Shown in pieces: positions 49,563 to 58,395 of a stretch of 64,000 nucleotides of DNA. Location: NCBI RefSeq assembly GCF_014199415.1, contig NZ_JACIJN010000004.1, positions 124,001 to 188,000 on the forward strand, written 5' to 3'. Position 1 is the first letter of the stretch. Every line of letters begins with the position of its first letter. Origin of the DNA: Sphingomonas endophytica (GTDB lineage: Bacteria; Pseudomonadota; Alphaproteobacteria; Sphingomonadales; Sphingomonadaceae). Both the position numbers and the translations under genes were made by a program. Under the pieces are notes generated by a model, which had not been told where the DNA came from, made no database searches, and saw nothing but the letters and a program-made list of their open reading frames with translations.

Positions 49563-50020
49563 TGAGCTTCGCCCTTGGGATCAACCTGGCGCTCGTCATG
49601 CTCTGCGCGCTCGTGCTGTTGCAGAGCGCGCGCATGATGCGGCGGATCCGCGAGCTGAAGGCCGACGATCTGCATGGCACCGTCCAGGCGCTCGATCATG
49701 CCGCCGGGCAGGCGCGTCAGGTGCTGGAAGAGATGCGCTCGCTGCTGACCGGCGACATGGCGGGCGCGTTCAGGACGGTGCGGACCGCGCAGGCGCTCCA
49801 GGAAGAGCTGACGATCCTGATCGGCATCGGCAATGCCCTGGCGGACCGCATCATCGACGCATCGGCGTCGGTCGCGCAGCATCCATCACGAGACGTCGCT
49901 CCCGATGCGCCTGTAGACGATGAAGCCCATCACGCTGCACCGGGCGCCGACACCTCCTCCGCCGCCGCCGGGCAGGACGTCGACGACCTGCATCACCCCG
50001 CCCCCTCCTCGATCGCGTGA
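49559..50020 (+). CDS. DUF6468 family flagellar-locus protein
   Basis: This 153-residue protein starts with a TM helix ([20 protein letters not shown]), then a basic turn ([12 protein letters not shown]) and a coiled-coil helix ([20 protein letters not shown]). The tail is acidic and Pro/Ala-rich. Proteins of this kind are found after fliM in alphaproteobacteria and are assumed to aid motor or stator assembly. ATG 49559 overlaps the fliM stop; the end overlaps the next start (TGATG). Confidence 0.75.
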   Translation: MMSFALGINLALVMLCALVLLQSARMMRRIRELKADDLHGTVQALDHAAGQARQVLEEMRSLLTGDMAGAFRTVRTAQALQEELTILIGIGNALADRIIDASASVAQHPSRDVAPDAPVDDEAHHAAPGADTSSAAAGQDVDDLHHPAPSSIA

Positions 50021-50841
50021 TGACCATGACCCACAGCCACCCCAAAGCCGCCCCGTCCGCCGTGCATCCGCCGGTGCCGGTCCCAGCGCGTGCCGTGAAG
50101 CGTTCGCGCCGACCGTCGCTGCTCGTCCTGATGATCCCGACGGCCACGATCAGCATGGTCGCCAACGCGATGAGCGCGACGGCGATGATGACGCCGCTGC
50201 CGCCGTCCGACCAACCTACCCGGCTCGGCCAGTCGATCGATCAGGCGATGCGCGACATCGACAAGAATCTGGCCAGTCGCAAGCGTGCGCTCGCCTTGCG
50301 CGAGGAGGCACAGCGCGCCGCCGAGCAGCGGCTGCAATCGGCCGAGGCCAATCCGAACGGTGCGGGCGGGTCGGCGACGCCGAGCGGCGACACCGCCTAT
50401 GACGATCTGGCGCACATCTATCAGGCGATGAAGCCCAATCGCGCTGCGCCGATCTTCGAGAAGCTGGCACCCGATGTCCAGTTGAACATCGCGCGCAAGA
50501 TGCGCGGCCGCTCGGCGGCGCTGCTGATGGCGAGCATGTCGTCGGGCGCGGCGGCGGATCTCAGCATGGCGCTGGCCGGGCATCCCGTATCGCGGCCGGC
50601 GGTGCTGCCCGCGGCGGAGCGCCCGACACCGCGCGTCGCCGTCGCGCGCGCCTCCGCGTCCCTGCCCCGCACCGCCGCGCGATCGGGCGGCGACGTGGCG
50701 CGGATCGCGCGCCCGACGGTGACGGCTCCGCGCCTGCCGACCGTCCCGGCGCGGCGATCGACCGCGAACCGTGCCGCCGACGCCTCGGCAGCGGAGGCGG
50801 CGGCGCGTGACGGAACGGCGGACGTGCCCGCCGCACGGTGA
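50020..50841 (+). CDS. MotE-like protein (MgtE-N domain, stator/MotC chaperone family)
   Basis: The 273-residue product has a basic N-terminus and a hydrophobic segment (about 36-58). A coiled coil follows ([20 protein letters not shown]), then an MgtE-N-like module ([40 protein letters not shown]) as in MotE, a periplasmic partner of the flagellar motor in alphaproteobacteria. A long Ala/Arg/Pro-rich tail (about 190-273) is unusual and looks disordered. It is coupled to DUF6468 by overlapping stop and start codons. Confidence 0.8.
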   Translation: MTMTHSHPKAAPSAVHPPVPVPARAVKRSRRPSLLVLMIPTATISMVANAMSATAMMTPLPPSDQPTRLGQSIDQAMRDIDKNLASRKRALALREEAQRAAEQRLQSAEANPNGAGGSATPSGDTAYDDLAHIYQAMKPNRAAPIFEKLAPDVQLNIARKMRGRSAALLMASMSSGAAADLSMALAGHPVSRPAVLPAAERPTPRVAVARASASLPRTAARSGGDVARIARPTVTAPRLPTVPARRSTANRAADASAAEAAARDGTADVPAAR

Positions 50842-50851
50842 GCGGCGGCGC

Positions 50852-51271
50852 TCAACCGTCGTCGACGCGGACGCGCGCGATCAGCACGCGCGCGATCTGC
50901 CGGTCCTCCGCCCGCAGCGCGCGGTTCAACGACACGCTCAGCGCCCGCGCGTCGAGCGCGGCATAGGGCGAGGCGTTGAGCCGCGCGAATTCGAGAAGCG
51001 CGGACAGCGCCCTGGCGCGCAGACGCGGCAGCCGGGCGTGCACCGCCGCCGCCCCGGCCTTGTCTCCCGCATCGAGCACCAACCGGACATGTACCTTTCC
51101 CTCCATCTGGCTTTCGCCGAAGATCGGAAGCACGATCTCGTCCAGCCAGACATAGCGCGCGTCGCTGCCGGTCATCGCGGTGTCGACGCCCCCTTCATTG
51201 CGGCGGAAATCGCGTTCATCGGCGGCGGGCGCCGCGGCCAGCGCAAGGGTGAGAAGAAGGGCTAGGCTCAT
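50852..51271 (-). CDS. Secreted FliL-like hypothetical protein
   Basis: This 139-residue precursor has a signal peptide (SLALLLTLALAAAPAAD). Its mature part (DARYVWLDEIVLPIFGESQM, EGKVHVRLVLDAGD then LPRLRARALSALLEFARLNA, EDRQIARVLIARVRV) follows the strand-helix order of the FliL periplasmic domain, but with a cleavable signal instead of an anchor. ATG 51271 follows GGAG. It shares a palindromic flagellar box with the divergent TPR operon. A role as soluble FliL-type factor is inferred. Confidence 0.65.
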   Translation of the reverse strand: MSLALLLTLALAAAPAADERDFRRNEGGVDTAMTGSDARYVWLDEIVLPIFGESQMEGKVHVRLVLDAGDKAGAAAVHARLPRLRARALSALLEFARLNASPYAALDARALSVSLNRALRAEDRQIARVLIARVRVDDG

Positions 51272-51331
51272 GACGGGCTCCGCCGACGTGCGATGGAAGA
51301 TGGGACAGCCCGACCGAAGGCCGCGACCTCT

Positions 51332-51342
51332 TCTATAATAGA
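51332..51342. promoter_or_regulatory. Bidirectional flagellar box (FliL-like gene / TPR operon)
   Basis: TCTATAATAGA gives TCTATAAT on the plus strand, 33 bases before GTG 51365, and TCTATTAT on the minus strand, about 65 bases before ATG 51271. It has the same symmetric layout as between flgF and fliL. Confidence 0.55.
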
Positions 51343-51364
51343 CGGAGCAGCGTGGAGTTTTGCC

Positions 51365-51595
51365 GTGAGCCAAGTTCAGCGTCCCGAGCGCGTCCGCATG
51401 ACGGCCGGCGTCCCGGGGGAAGCCACGCGGCGCCGCGACGATCCCAGGCCGCCCGCCGCCGCCGCCGCCGCCGCCGGCGCGCGCGCGCCGAAGAAAGCGA
51501 AGGCCGGGCGGGGGACGATCCTGTTGTTCGCTTTGTCGAGCTTCGCCGGCGGCGCGGTGGTCGCCAGCCTCGCTTTGTTCGGGATCATCACATGA
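51365..51595 (+). CDS. Small membrane protein upstream of TPR protein
   Basis: GTG 51365 follows GGAG by seven bases, giving 76 residues. The first 45 residues are polar and Pro/Ala-rich (including a run of seven Ala). A single TM helix follows a basic patch at the end (KKAKAGRG, then ILLFALSSFAGGAVVASLAL). The stop overlaps the TPR gene start (ATGA), so both are coupled. No family is recognised. It could anchor or present the TPR protein at the inner membrane. Confidence 0.65.
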   Translation: MSQVQRPERVRMTAGVPGEATRRRDDPRPPAAAAAAAGARAPKKAKAGRGTILLFALSSFAGGAVVASLALFGIIT

Positions 51596-53367
51596 CAAAG
51601 GTTCATCTGCTTCTCGCGACCGCGCTGGTCGCCGCCGCGCCCGCGGCCGAGCCGGTCGATCCGGCGCCGAACGCCGCGCCGCCCGACAGCCTGATGAGCC
51701 CGGTCGATCCGCGACTGGTCGGCTTCGCGGCCGAACTGGCGCAGGACCGGCCGGGACTGTCGGCCAGAAGCTGGGTCGTTTTGCCGTCGGGCGAGATCTG
51801 GCAGGCGCTGGCGCACGATCGCGGGATCGACCGCCAACGCACGCGCTGGGCCTATGCCCGCAGCCTGATCGGATCGGCGCGCGGGCAGGAAGCGATCGGC
51901 GTGCTCGAGGTGATGCTGTCGGACGAGCCGGATCTCGCGCTCGTCGACGACTGGCAGCTCGCTTACGGCGCCGCGCTGACGCTGGCGCAGCGCCCGAACC
52001 CGGCGGTGGCTGCGCTGGGCACCGGCGGCCTGCCGAACAATCCCGAAGCCTGCGCGTGGCGGATGCGCGCGCTGGCCGACGCCGGGCGGGCCGGCGAGGC
52101 GCTGCCGACGGTCAATTGCGCCGCCGCCGCGATCCAGGCGCGCCGGCTGACGGCGCGCTCCGCCTTCCTGCTCGCCGCCGGTCGCGTGACGCTGGAGGCC
52201 GGGCAACCGCAGCACGCGCTGCAGTGGCTTTCCTCGCTTCCCGACTCCGACAGCCGGGCGAACATGCTGCGCGGCCGTGCGCTGGCCGCGCTCAATCAGG
52301 TCGCGCCGGCGCGGGAGCGTTTCGACCGCGCGGTCGCCGCGGGCGATCCGGCGACCCGCACCGAGGCGCAGCTCGGCAAGATCGAGCTGGCGGCGGCGCA
52401 TGGCTGGGCGAAGCCGCCGGTGCTGCTGCGCCAGCTGAACCAGCTTCGCTATACGTGGCGCGGCGACCGGATCGAGGCGCGCGCGTTGCGGCTCGCCTAT
52501 GACCTCGCCACCCGCGAACATGATCTTGCGAGCATGCTGGACAATGGCGCGGCGCTGTTCCGCTTCTTTCCGGCGACGATGACCGATGCGACGCTGCTCA
52601 CCGACCTGCAGATGCAGATTGCGGCGGCCGCCAGTCCGGCCAGTCCGGTACCGCTCGACCGCGCCGCCGGGCTGATCTGGGACTATCGCGATCTGCTGCC
52701 CGGCGGCGCGGAGGGCGACACGATCGTCAACGGCCTCGCCGACCGGTTGCAGGGCGCCGGGCTCTACGAGCGCGCGGCGCAATTGCTCGAGCACCGGCTC
52801 GACGATCCGGCGATCGACCTCGCGCGGGGGCCGTTGTCGGCGAAGGTCGCGACGCTCTACATCCTCGCCGGTCGGCCGGACCGGGCGCTATCGGCGATCC
52901 GGAACAGCGAACGTCCCGATTATACCGCGGCGATGCAGATCGACCGTCGGCGGGTCGTGGCGGTGGCGCTCGACCTGCTCGGCCGCACCGCCGAGGCCGA
53001 GGCGGTGTTGCAGGACGTTCCGGACGGCGCCGCGATCCGCGCCGAATTCGCGTGGAAGCGGCGTGACTGGGCGCGGGTCGTCGCCGAAACGCAGGGCAGC
53101 CTGCCGACCGGACCGCTCGGCAAGGTCGGGCAGGTCGTGGTGCTGCGCCGCGCGATCGCACTGGCGATGCTGCACAACGATGCCGCGCTGGCCGCGCTGC
53201 GCGCGCGATATCAGACCGCCTTCGCGCGGCTTCCGAGCGGGCCGGTGTTCACCGCGATCACCCAGTCTCCCGCGGTGGTCACGCCGGCGGTCTTCGCCAA
53301 GGCGATGGCGGCGATGCCGTCCGCCAGCCCCGCGGGGGACATTGGCGACATGATCGCGGGCGACTGA
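51592..53367 (+). CDS. TPR-like periplasmic protein of the flagellar locus
   Basis: This 591-residue precursor has a signal peptide (VHLLLATALVAAAPAAE). Helical TPR-type repeats run through it (RGQEAIGVLEVMLSDEPDLA, AGRVTLEAGQPQHALQWLSS, LYILAGRPDRALSAIRNSER, LLGRTAEAEAVLQDVPDGAA). No enzymatic motif is seen. It is expressed from the flagellar box at 51332 with the 76-residue membrane protein and ends at a strong two-way terminator. The likely role is a scaffold for motor, stator or polar localisation. The exact homologue in other alphaproteobacteria was not identified. Confidence 0.75.
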   Translation: MTKVHLLLATALVAAAPAAEPVDPAPNAAPPDSLMSPVDPRLVGFAAELAQDRPGLSARSWVVLPSGEIWQALAHDRGIDRQRTRWAYARSLIGSARGQEAIGVLEVMLSDEPDLALVDDWQLAYGAALTLAQRPNPAVAALGTGGLPNNPEACAWRMRALADAGRAGEALPTVNCAAAAIQARRLTARSAFLLAAGRVTLEAGQPQHALQWLSSLPDSDSRANMLRGRALAALNQVAPARERFDRAVAAGDPATRTEAQLGKIELAAAHGWAKPPVLLRQLNQLRYTWRGDRIEARALRLAYDLATREHDLASMLDNGAALFRFFPATMTDATLLTDLQMQIAAAASPASPVPLDRAAGLIWDYRDLLPGGAEGDTIVNGLADRLQGAGLYERAAQLLEHRLDDPAIDLARGPLSAKVATLYILAGRPDRALSAIRNSERPDYTAAMQIDRRRVVAVALDLLGRTAEAEAVLQDVPDGAAIRAEFAWKRRDWARVVAETQGSLPTGPLGKVGQVVVLRRAIALAMLHNDAALAALRARYQTAFARLPSGPVFTAITQSPAVVTPAVFAKAMAAMPSASPAGDIGDMIAGD

Positions 53368-53387
53368 GCCACACACCCGCCGCACCG

Positions 53388-53425
53388 AAAGAGGGGCACG
53401 GACGTCGCGGTCCGTGCCCCTCTTT
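53388..53425. terminator. Bidirectional terminator between TPR gene and flgL
   Basis: AAAGAGGGGCACGGAC and GTCCGTGCCCCTCTTT are perfect 16-base arms around a six-base loop, with A- and T-flanks usable in both directions. It serves the convergent TPR and flgE-flgK-flgL operons. Confidence 0.85.
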
Positions 53426-53448
53426 GTCATTTGCGCGGCGGGTGCGGG

Positions 53449-54363
53449 TCAGCTCCGCAGGAAATTGACCAGCGACAGATCGTTGAGGTGCGCGAACGCC
53501 GAATAGGAGGCATTCAGGATCGTCTGTCGCGTCGACAGGTCCGCCGCGACCTGGCCGAGATTGGCATCCACCCCGTCGCCGATCACGCCCATCAGCACGC
53601 CGATGCGGTCGTCCGACCGCTTGACGATCGAGTCGACCAGATTCTGCCGGTCGCCGTTCTGGCCATTGGCGGTGCGCACCGCGACGATGCCGTCATCGAG
53701 CTGGCTCATCGCCGCGTTCAGCCCGTCGACCTGCGCCTTGGTCATCTGCTTGGAAAACGACCCGAGCCCGGCGAGCGTCTGGAACGCCTTGACCAGATCG
53801 GTCCCGACCTCGTCGGCGGTGATGCCATAGCGCATGTCCACCCCGTTCTCGAGCCGCGCGCTGGCGCGGCGATCGTCGTTGGCGAACGCATCGGCCGGAG
53901 AGGCGAGCGCCGCCACGTCCGACAGGGTGGCTGGCCGGAAGGGATTGCCGTCGGTCTGGCTGCCGGCGAAGATCGGCGTTCCGGCCTCGCTGGTATTGAG
54001 CGCCCCGGCGATCGCGGCGAACGACTCGCTGACGATCTGGTTGACGGCGCTGCCATTGCCGTCGCCGACCGCCTTGAGCAGCTTGGTCTTGAGGTCGGTG
54101 GCGGTGCTGTCCATGACGTTGAGCGCACTGTCGTAGAAGCTCAGCGTCGTCTGGACGCGATTGGCGACCGCGCCCTGCGCCTTCTGCTCGGCCAGCATCG
54201 TCGAGGCGGACAGCACGCGGCGCGTATCGTCGCCGAGCGCGGCGTAATTCTGCACGCGCTTGGCGGTGCTGAGCTGTACGTTCGCATCGACGATGCTCGA
54301 CTGCGCGCGCCCGAGCGCGGCAACCAGCGTGCCCTGCGTGGCCATCGTCGCAACCCTGGTCAT
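53449..54363 (-). CDS. flgL: Hook-filament junction protein FlgL
   Basis: This is a hook-associated protein of 304 residues. The flagellin-like N-terminal helix (GTLVAALGRAQSSIVDANVQ, LSTAKRVQNYAALGDDTRRV) and C-terminal helix (DLSTRQTILNASYSAFAHLN then SLVNFLRS) are present, with a small central domain (GTPIFAGSQTDGNPF) characteristic of FlgL. ATG 54363 follows GGGAGCAGGGAC. It is the last gene of flgE-flgK-flgL, 12 bases after flgK. Confidence 0.93.
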   Translation of the reverse strand: MTRVATMATQGTLVAALGRAQSSIVDANVQLSTAKRVQNYAALGDDTRRVLSASTMLAEQKAQGAVANRVQTTLSFYDSALNVMDSTATDLKTKLLKAVGDGNGSAVNQIVSESFAAIAGALNTSEAGTPIFAGSQTDGNPFRPATLSDVAALASPADAFANDDRRASARLENGVDMRYGITADEVGTDLVKAFQTLAGLGSFSKQMTKAQVDGLNAAMSQLDDGIVAVRTANGQNGDRQNLVDSIVKRSDDRIGVLMGVIGDGVDANLGQVAADLSTRQTILNASYSAFAHLNDLSLVNFLRS

Positions 54364-54375
54364 GTCCCTGCTCCC

Positions 54376-56487
54376 TTACCGAACCATATCGATCAGCGTC
54401 TGGTACATGTCGCTGGCCGTGGTCAGGACGCGCGCCGCCGCCGAATAGCTGTTTTGCAGGACGACCATGTTGGCGAGTTCCTCGTCGACATTGACGCCCG
54501 AGAAGGTGTCGCGGCGCTGGATCGCCTCGTCGCGCCGCGCGGCGGCGTCGAGCTGACCGGTGCTGGCCTGCGCGGCATCGGTGCCGATCCGGCCGAACAG
54601 ATCGGCGGCCATGTTGGCGATGCTCGCCTTGCCTGCCGCGCCGCGGTCCTGGGTCTTGCCGAGCGCATCGACATACAGCGTCGCGCCCGAGACATCGCCG
54701 GTGCCGATCCCTTTCGATCCGACGATCGCGTTCACGTCGAAGCGGCCGAGCGGCAGCCGGCCGGAGTCGGTGACGATGTCCCCCCGCAGGGCCGCGGGCG
54801 CGCGCGCTGCCGCGCCCGACAATCCGCTCAGCGCGGTGAAGCCCACGCCAGTGCCCAGCCGATCGGTCGAATCCGTGTCGACCTGTACCGACACCCCGCC
54901 GGCCGCAGCGGACGGGGTGAAGCCGATCCGCCCGTCGCTGCCGATCGCGAAGCTGCCGAACGCCCCCATGCTCGCGTTGAGGCCGGCGACGACGCTGCCG
55001 AAGGTCTGGCCGGCCTGCCCGTTGATCGTATAGCCGGCGAGTTCGCGACCATCGAGCGTGCGCAACACGACATGCGCGGTCTGACCGGCCGCGAAGCCGG
55101 TCGGATCGCTCGCCTGCATCCCCGAGGGCACCAGCGGGTTGCCGGGCACGCGGACGAGATCGTTGAGGCCGAAATATTGCGCGAAGCCCGTTCCGCCGCG
55201 CGTGCCGGGAGTGGTCGGATCCTGCGCGACCACCACCCCGGCACCGCCGACGTTCGCGGTCAGCGAGAGCGTGCCGGTCGCGTCCAGCGCCGCGGTCGCC
55301 TTGCCGCCGAGGCCGGCGTTGATCGCCTGCACCGCATCGTCGACGGTCGCGCCCGATCCCAGCGCATCGAAGTCGACCACCGTCTTGGCCAGCACGGTTC
55401 CGTCGCGCGCAGTCACCGCGAACACCGACTTGCCGGTGAAATGAAGCTGGTCGGCGCCCGTCAGTCCGCTGGGGCGCCCGGTCAGCGTCTGCGGCGCGGG
55501 CGCGGTGGTGCAGTCATTGGACGCCGCGTTCAGCGAGGCGCCGGCCTGATTGGCGAGATCGGCGATCTGATCCAGATATTTCGGTAGCGTCACGTCGCGT
55601 AGTTGCAGCAACCCGCCCAGCCGGCCCCCCACCGCCGCACTGTCGATGCTCTGCCCCGTCGAGAAGCCGGGGCCGCCCGCAGCGTCGGCGAACCGGATGC
55701 CGATGGTCGGATAGATGGCGTTGGCGCCGCCCTCGCCGCCCGGATAATCGAGCTGGCGCAACCGGTCGTCCAGCAGCGGCTGCCCCGTCGCGGTCTCGAC
55801 CGTGACGCGCCCGTTCGGCTGGGTCGAGACCGTCACGTCGACCAGCCCGCTGAGTTCCTGCAACGCGGTCTGGCGCTGATCCGCCAGCCCCGAGATGCTG
55901 CGCCCGACGTGCTGGAGCTGGACGATCTGGCCATTGTCGTCGTCGATCTGGCGAAGCAGCGTGTTGATGCGGTTGACGGTGCTGCTGACCCCCGACGCGA
56001 CGTCGGCGCGCGCCGCTCCGACGTCCCCGGCCAGTCCGCCGACCCCTTGCAGGAAATCCTGCGCGCTGAGGACGAAGGCATTGCTGTATTGGCGCGGGTT
56101 CTGCGATCCCGTCAGCAACGTCGCCCTGCCGATCAGCGTGTCGAGCTGCTTGGGCACACCATAGCCGAGGCTGTCGCTGTTGCTGCCGGCGGGCGCGCCG
56201 AGGAACGACTGGATGCGGTCCAGCACGCTCGACAGGGCATCGGTGCGCCCGGCCTCGCCGCCGCGGCGGTAGACCGCGCTTTCGAGATAGCGGTCGGCGA
56301 CGCGCTCGGGCTCCGACGCCCTCACCCCGTTCGCGCCACCCGGGGTCACGTTGGTCGAGGTCGTGACCTGCTGCCGCGCATAGCCCGGCGTCCGGACGTT
56401 GGCGATATTGTTCGATACGGAGCTCAACCCCGCCTGCGACGCGTTCAGGCCGGACGTGGCGGTGCCGAGGATATCGCTCAAAGACAC
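54376..56487 (-). CDS. flgK: Hook-filament junction protein FlgK
   Basis: This is a hook-associated protein of 703 residues. The N-terminus reads TSGLNASQAGLSSVSNNIAN then VRTPGYARQQV, the hallmark of rod/hook/HAP proteins. The C-terminus reads FSGVNVDEELANMVVLQNSY then AARVLTTASDMYQTLI. The large insert (about 290-620) has beta-rich D2/D3 domains. The start is GTG 56487 after AAGGA. It lies 37 bases after flgE. Confidence 0.96.
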   Translation of the reverse strand: MSLSDILGTATSGLNASQAGLSSVSNNIANVRTPGYARQQVTTSTNVTPGGANGVRASEPERVADRYLESAVYRRGGEAGRTDALSSVLDRIQSFLGAPAGSNSDSLGYGVPKQLDTLIGRATLLTGSQNPRQYSNAFVLSAQDFLQGVGGLAGDVGAARADVASGVSSTVNRINTLLRQIDDDNGQIVQLQHVGRSISGLADQRQTALQELSGLVDVTVSTQPNGRVTVETATGQPLLDDRLRQLDYPGGEGGANAIYPTIGIRFADAAGGPGFSTGQSIDSAAVGGRLGGLLQLRDVTLPKYLDQIADLANQAGASLNAASNDCTTAPAPQTLTGRPSGLTGADQLHFTGKSVFAVTARDGTVLAKTVVDFDALGSGATVDDAVQAINAGLGGKATAALDATGTLSLTANVGGAGVVVAQDPTTPGTRGGTGFAQYFGLNDLVRVPGNPLVPSGMQASDPTGFAAGQTAHVVLRTLDGRELAGYTINGQAGQTFGSVVAGLNASMGAFGSFAIGSDGRIGFTPSAAAGGVSVQVDTDSTDRLGTGVGFTALSGLSGAAARAPAALRGDIVTDSGRLPLGRFDVNAIVGSKGIGTGDVSGATLYVDALGKTQDRGAAGKASIANMAADLFGRIGTDAAQASTGQLDAAARRDEAIQRRDTFSGVNVDEELANMVVLQNSYSAAARVLTTASDMYQTLIDMVR

Positions 56488-56524
56488 GACGGGGTTCCTT
56501 GTTCAGTCTGCGGGCGCGACGGGA

Positions 56525-57823
56525 TCAGCGCTTCAGCTCGTTGAGTTCCTGCAACATCTGATCGACCGTCGTGATGATCTTCGACGAGGCGCTATAGGCG
56601 CGCTGGAACCGGATCATGTTGGTGAACTCGGTGGCGATGTCGGCCGTGGAGGTCTCCAGCGCCTTGGACACGACGGTGCTGGCGGACTGCGCGCCCGCCG
56701 GGTTGATCGCCGCCGCGCCGGAACTGTCCGACAGTTGATAGGCATTGCCCTGGATCGCGGTCAGGCCATCGGCATTGGGAAAGGTCGCCAGCGGCAATTG
56801 GTAGATCGGGCGCATGGTGCCGTTTTCGAACACCGCGCTGACCAGACCCTCCTTCGATACGTTCACGTCCGTGACCTTGCCCATCAGCCCGCCATCGGCC
56901 TGACGCAGCGTCACGGTCGATGCGTCGCTCGACTGGGTCAGGCCGTCGGTGCCGCCGTTGGAGCCGAGCGCCAGCTTGATCGGCGACGCGCCCGCGCCGT
57001 TGGTCCATGCCGGTGTGATCGAGCCGAACAGTGCGGCATCGGACGCGGTCTGATTGAGGCTGCCGTCGCCGTTGAAGACGACCTTGCCGCTTGCGACCAA
57101 TCCGTTGGCGGCGGTGACGTCGCTGGCGGGCTGGGCATAGACCTCCGCCTGCCATGTGTTCGGCGCGGTCTTGATGAAGGCGAAATTCAGTTCGTGTGCG
57201 CCACCCTGCGCATCGTAGACCGTGACCGGACGGGCGAAATCGGCCGGCTGCGCACCGGTCGCGAGATTGCCATTGGCATAGCCCGTCTTCGCGGTGGTGG
57301 TGGATTGGAGATTGGCCTGGAACGTCAGCTTGGTCGACGGTGCGGCGGTGCCGGTCAGCGCGGTCTGGTTGACGGGCCGCAACGTCTTCAGGTCACCGGT
57401 GTTCGAATATTTGCCCTGCGCGTCGGTCGGCCAGCCGAGCAGGTAATAGCCGCTGGTGTTGCGCAGCAGGCCGTTGGGGTCGACGGTGAAGGAGCCGGCG
57501 CGCGTATAGGCGACCGAGCCGTTGCCGCTCGGATCGTCGCTGACGACGAAGAAGCCGTGGCCGGCGACCGCGAGATCCGAATTGCTGTTGGTCGACTGGG
57601 TCGAGCCGATCTTCGAGATCTGCGCGCGCGTCACGGCGCTGACGCCCCCGGCGGAATAGTCCCCGCCGCCCGCGCCGCTGCCGACCATCGTGCGGAAGTC
57701 CGCGGTGGTGGATTTGTAGCCGACCGTGTTCACGTTCGTGATATTGTCGGCAACCGTGCCCATCGCGGCGGATTGCGCATTGAGACCCGCGACACCGGCG
57801 GACATTGCGGAATAGAGGCCCAC
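56525..57823 (-). CDS. flgE: Flagellar hook protein FlgE
   Basis: This is the hook subunit, 432 residues from GTG 57823, which follows GGAG by six bases; an upstream in-frame TTG would add four residues. The start VGLYSAMSAGVAGLNAQSAA aligns with the family's MSLYS opening. ADNITNVNTVGYKSTTADF, NSDLAVAGHGFFVVSDDP and the C-terminal ETSTADIATEFTNMIRFQRA, YSASSKIITTVDQML are conserved. It heads the flgE-flgK-flgL operon and is divergent from flbT. Confidence 0.96.
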   Translation of the reverse strand: MGLYSAMSAGVAGLNAQSAAMGTVADNITNVNTVGYKSTTADFRTMVGSGAGGGDYSAGGVSAVTRAQISKIGSTQSTNSNSDLAVAGHGFFVVSDDPSGNGSVAYTRAGSFTVDPNGLLRNTSGYYLLGWPTDAQGKYSNTGDLKTLRPVNQTALTGTAAPSTKLTFQANLQSTTTAKTGYANGNLATGAQPADFARPVTVYDAQGGAHELNFAFIKTAPNTWQAEVYAQPASDVTAANGLVASGKVVFNGDGSLNQTASDAALFGSITPAWTNGAGASPIKLALGSNGGTDGLTQSSDASTVTLRQADGGLMGKVTDVNVSKEGLVSAVFENGTMRPIYQLPLATFPNADGLTAIQGNAYQLSDSSGAAAINPAGAQSASTVVSKALETSTADIATEFTNMIRFQRAYSASSKIITTVDQMLQELNELKR

Positions 57824-57870
57824 GTCATTCTCCAAGCATCATGACCGCGGGGAACCCCCGCCACCACGAC

Positions 57871-57878
57871 ATTCTAGG
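57871..57878 (-). promoter_or_regulatory. Flagellar box upstream of flgE
   Basis: The minus strand reads CCTAGAAT, 48 bases before the flgE start, one mismatch from CCTATAAT. Confidence 0.4.
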
Positions 57879-57944
57879 AAGACTTGGCGACCCGCCAAAA
57901 CGCCCGCGATCTTTAGTGCCTGACCGGGAACGTACCGTGATGGT

Positions 57945-57952
57945 TCTATAAT
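57945..57952 (+). promoter_or_regulatory. Flagellar box upstream of flbT
   Basis: TCTATAAT lies 40 bases before the flbT ATG in the flgE-flbT divergent gap. Confidence 0.5.
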
Positions 57953-57984
57953 GGTTTCCATCAGGCAAACGGGGACCGGGCGGC

Positions 57985-58383
57985 ATGGCGCTTCACATCA
58001 CACTCAGAAACGGCGAGAAGATGATCGTCAACGGCGCGGTGCTCCGCGCGGTGGGGCGCACGCAGATCTGTTTCGAGAACAAGGCGCTGCTGCTGCGCGG
58101 CCGCGACGTGATGACCCCCGAGGAGTCGGATACCCCGTCGAAGCGGCTCTATTTCGCGACGATGATGGCCTATATCGATCCCGACGGGCTGGAGCGGCAT
58201 CGCGAAACATTGCTCGTCCTGATCGCGGACCTGCTGGACGCGCTCGAAGGGCTGGAGGCCAAGGCGATCTGCACGTCCTACGCGCAGAAGATCGCGACAT
58301 CGGATTTCTACGCCGCCCTCGGCGATTGCCGCCGCCTGATCGATTACGAGACCGTCGCGCTGAACCGGTTCGCCGCCGCCTAG
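57985..58383 (+). CDS. flbT: Flagellar biosynthesis repressor FlbT
   Basis: This is a small RNA-binding-type regulator that in Caulobacter limits flagellin mRNA translation and stability until the hook is complete. The 132-residue product shows the family pattern: MALHITLRNGEKMIVNGAVL, FENKALLLRGRDVMTPEESD, TPSKRLYFATMMAYID and the C-terminal YYAL-like DFYAALGDCRRLIDYE. It heads flbT-fliI-fliJ-transglycosylase. Its usual antagonist flaF is about 4 kb away on the other strand. Confidence 0.93.
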   Translation: MALHITLRNGEKMIVNGAVLRAVGRTQICFENKALLLRGRDVMTPEESDTPSKRLYFATMMAYIDPDGLERHRETLLVLIADLLDALEGLEAKAICTSYAQKIATSDFYAALGDCRRLIDYETVALNRFAAA

Positions 58384-58395
58384 ACCGGTAGCGTC

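Noticed and set aside
53431-55587. 718-codon plus-strand frame opposite flgL and flgK
   Set aside because: It is an antisense shadow; flgK and flgL on the minus strand have complete conserved ends.
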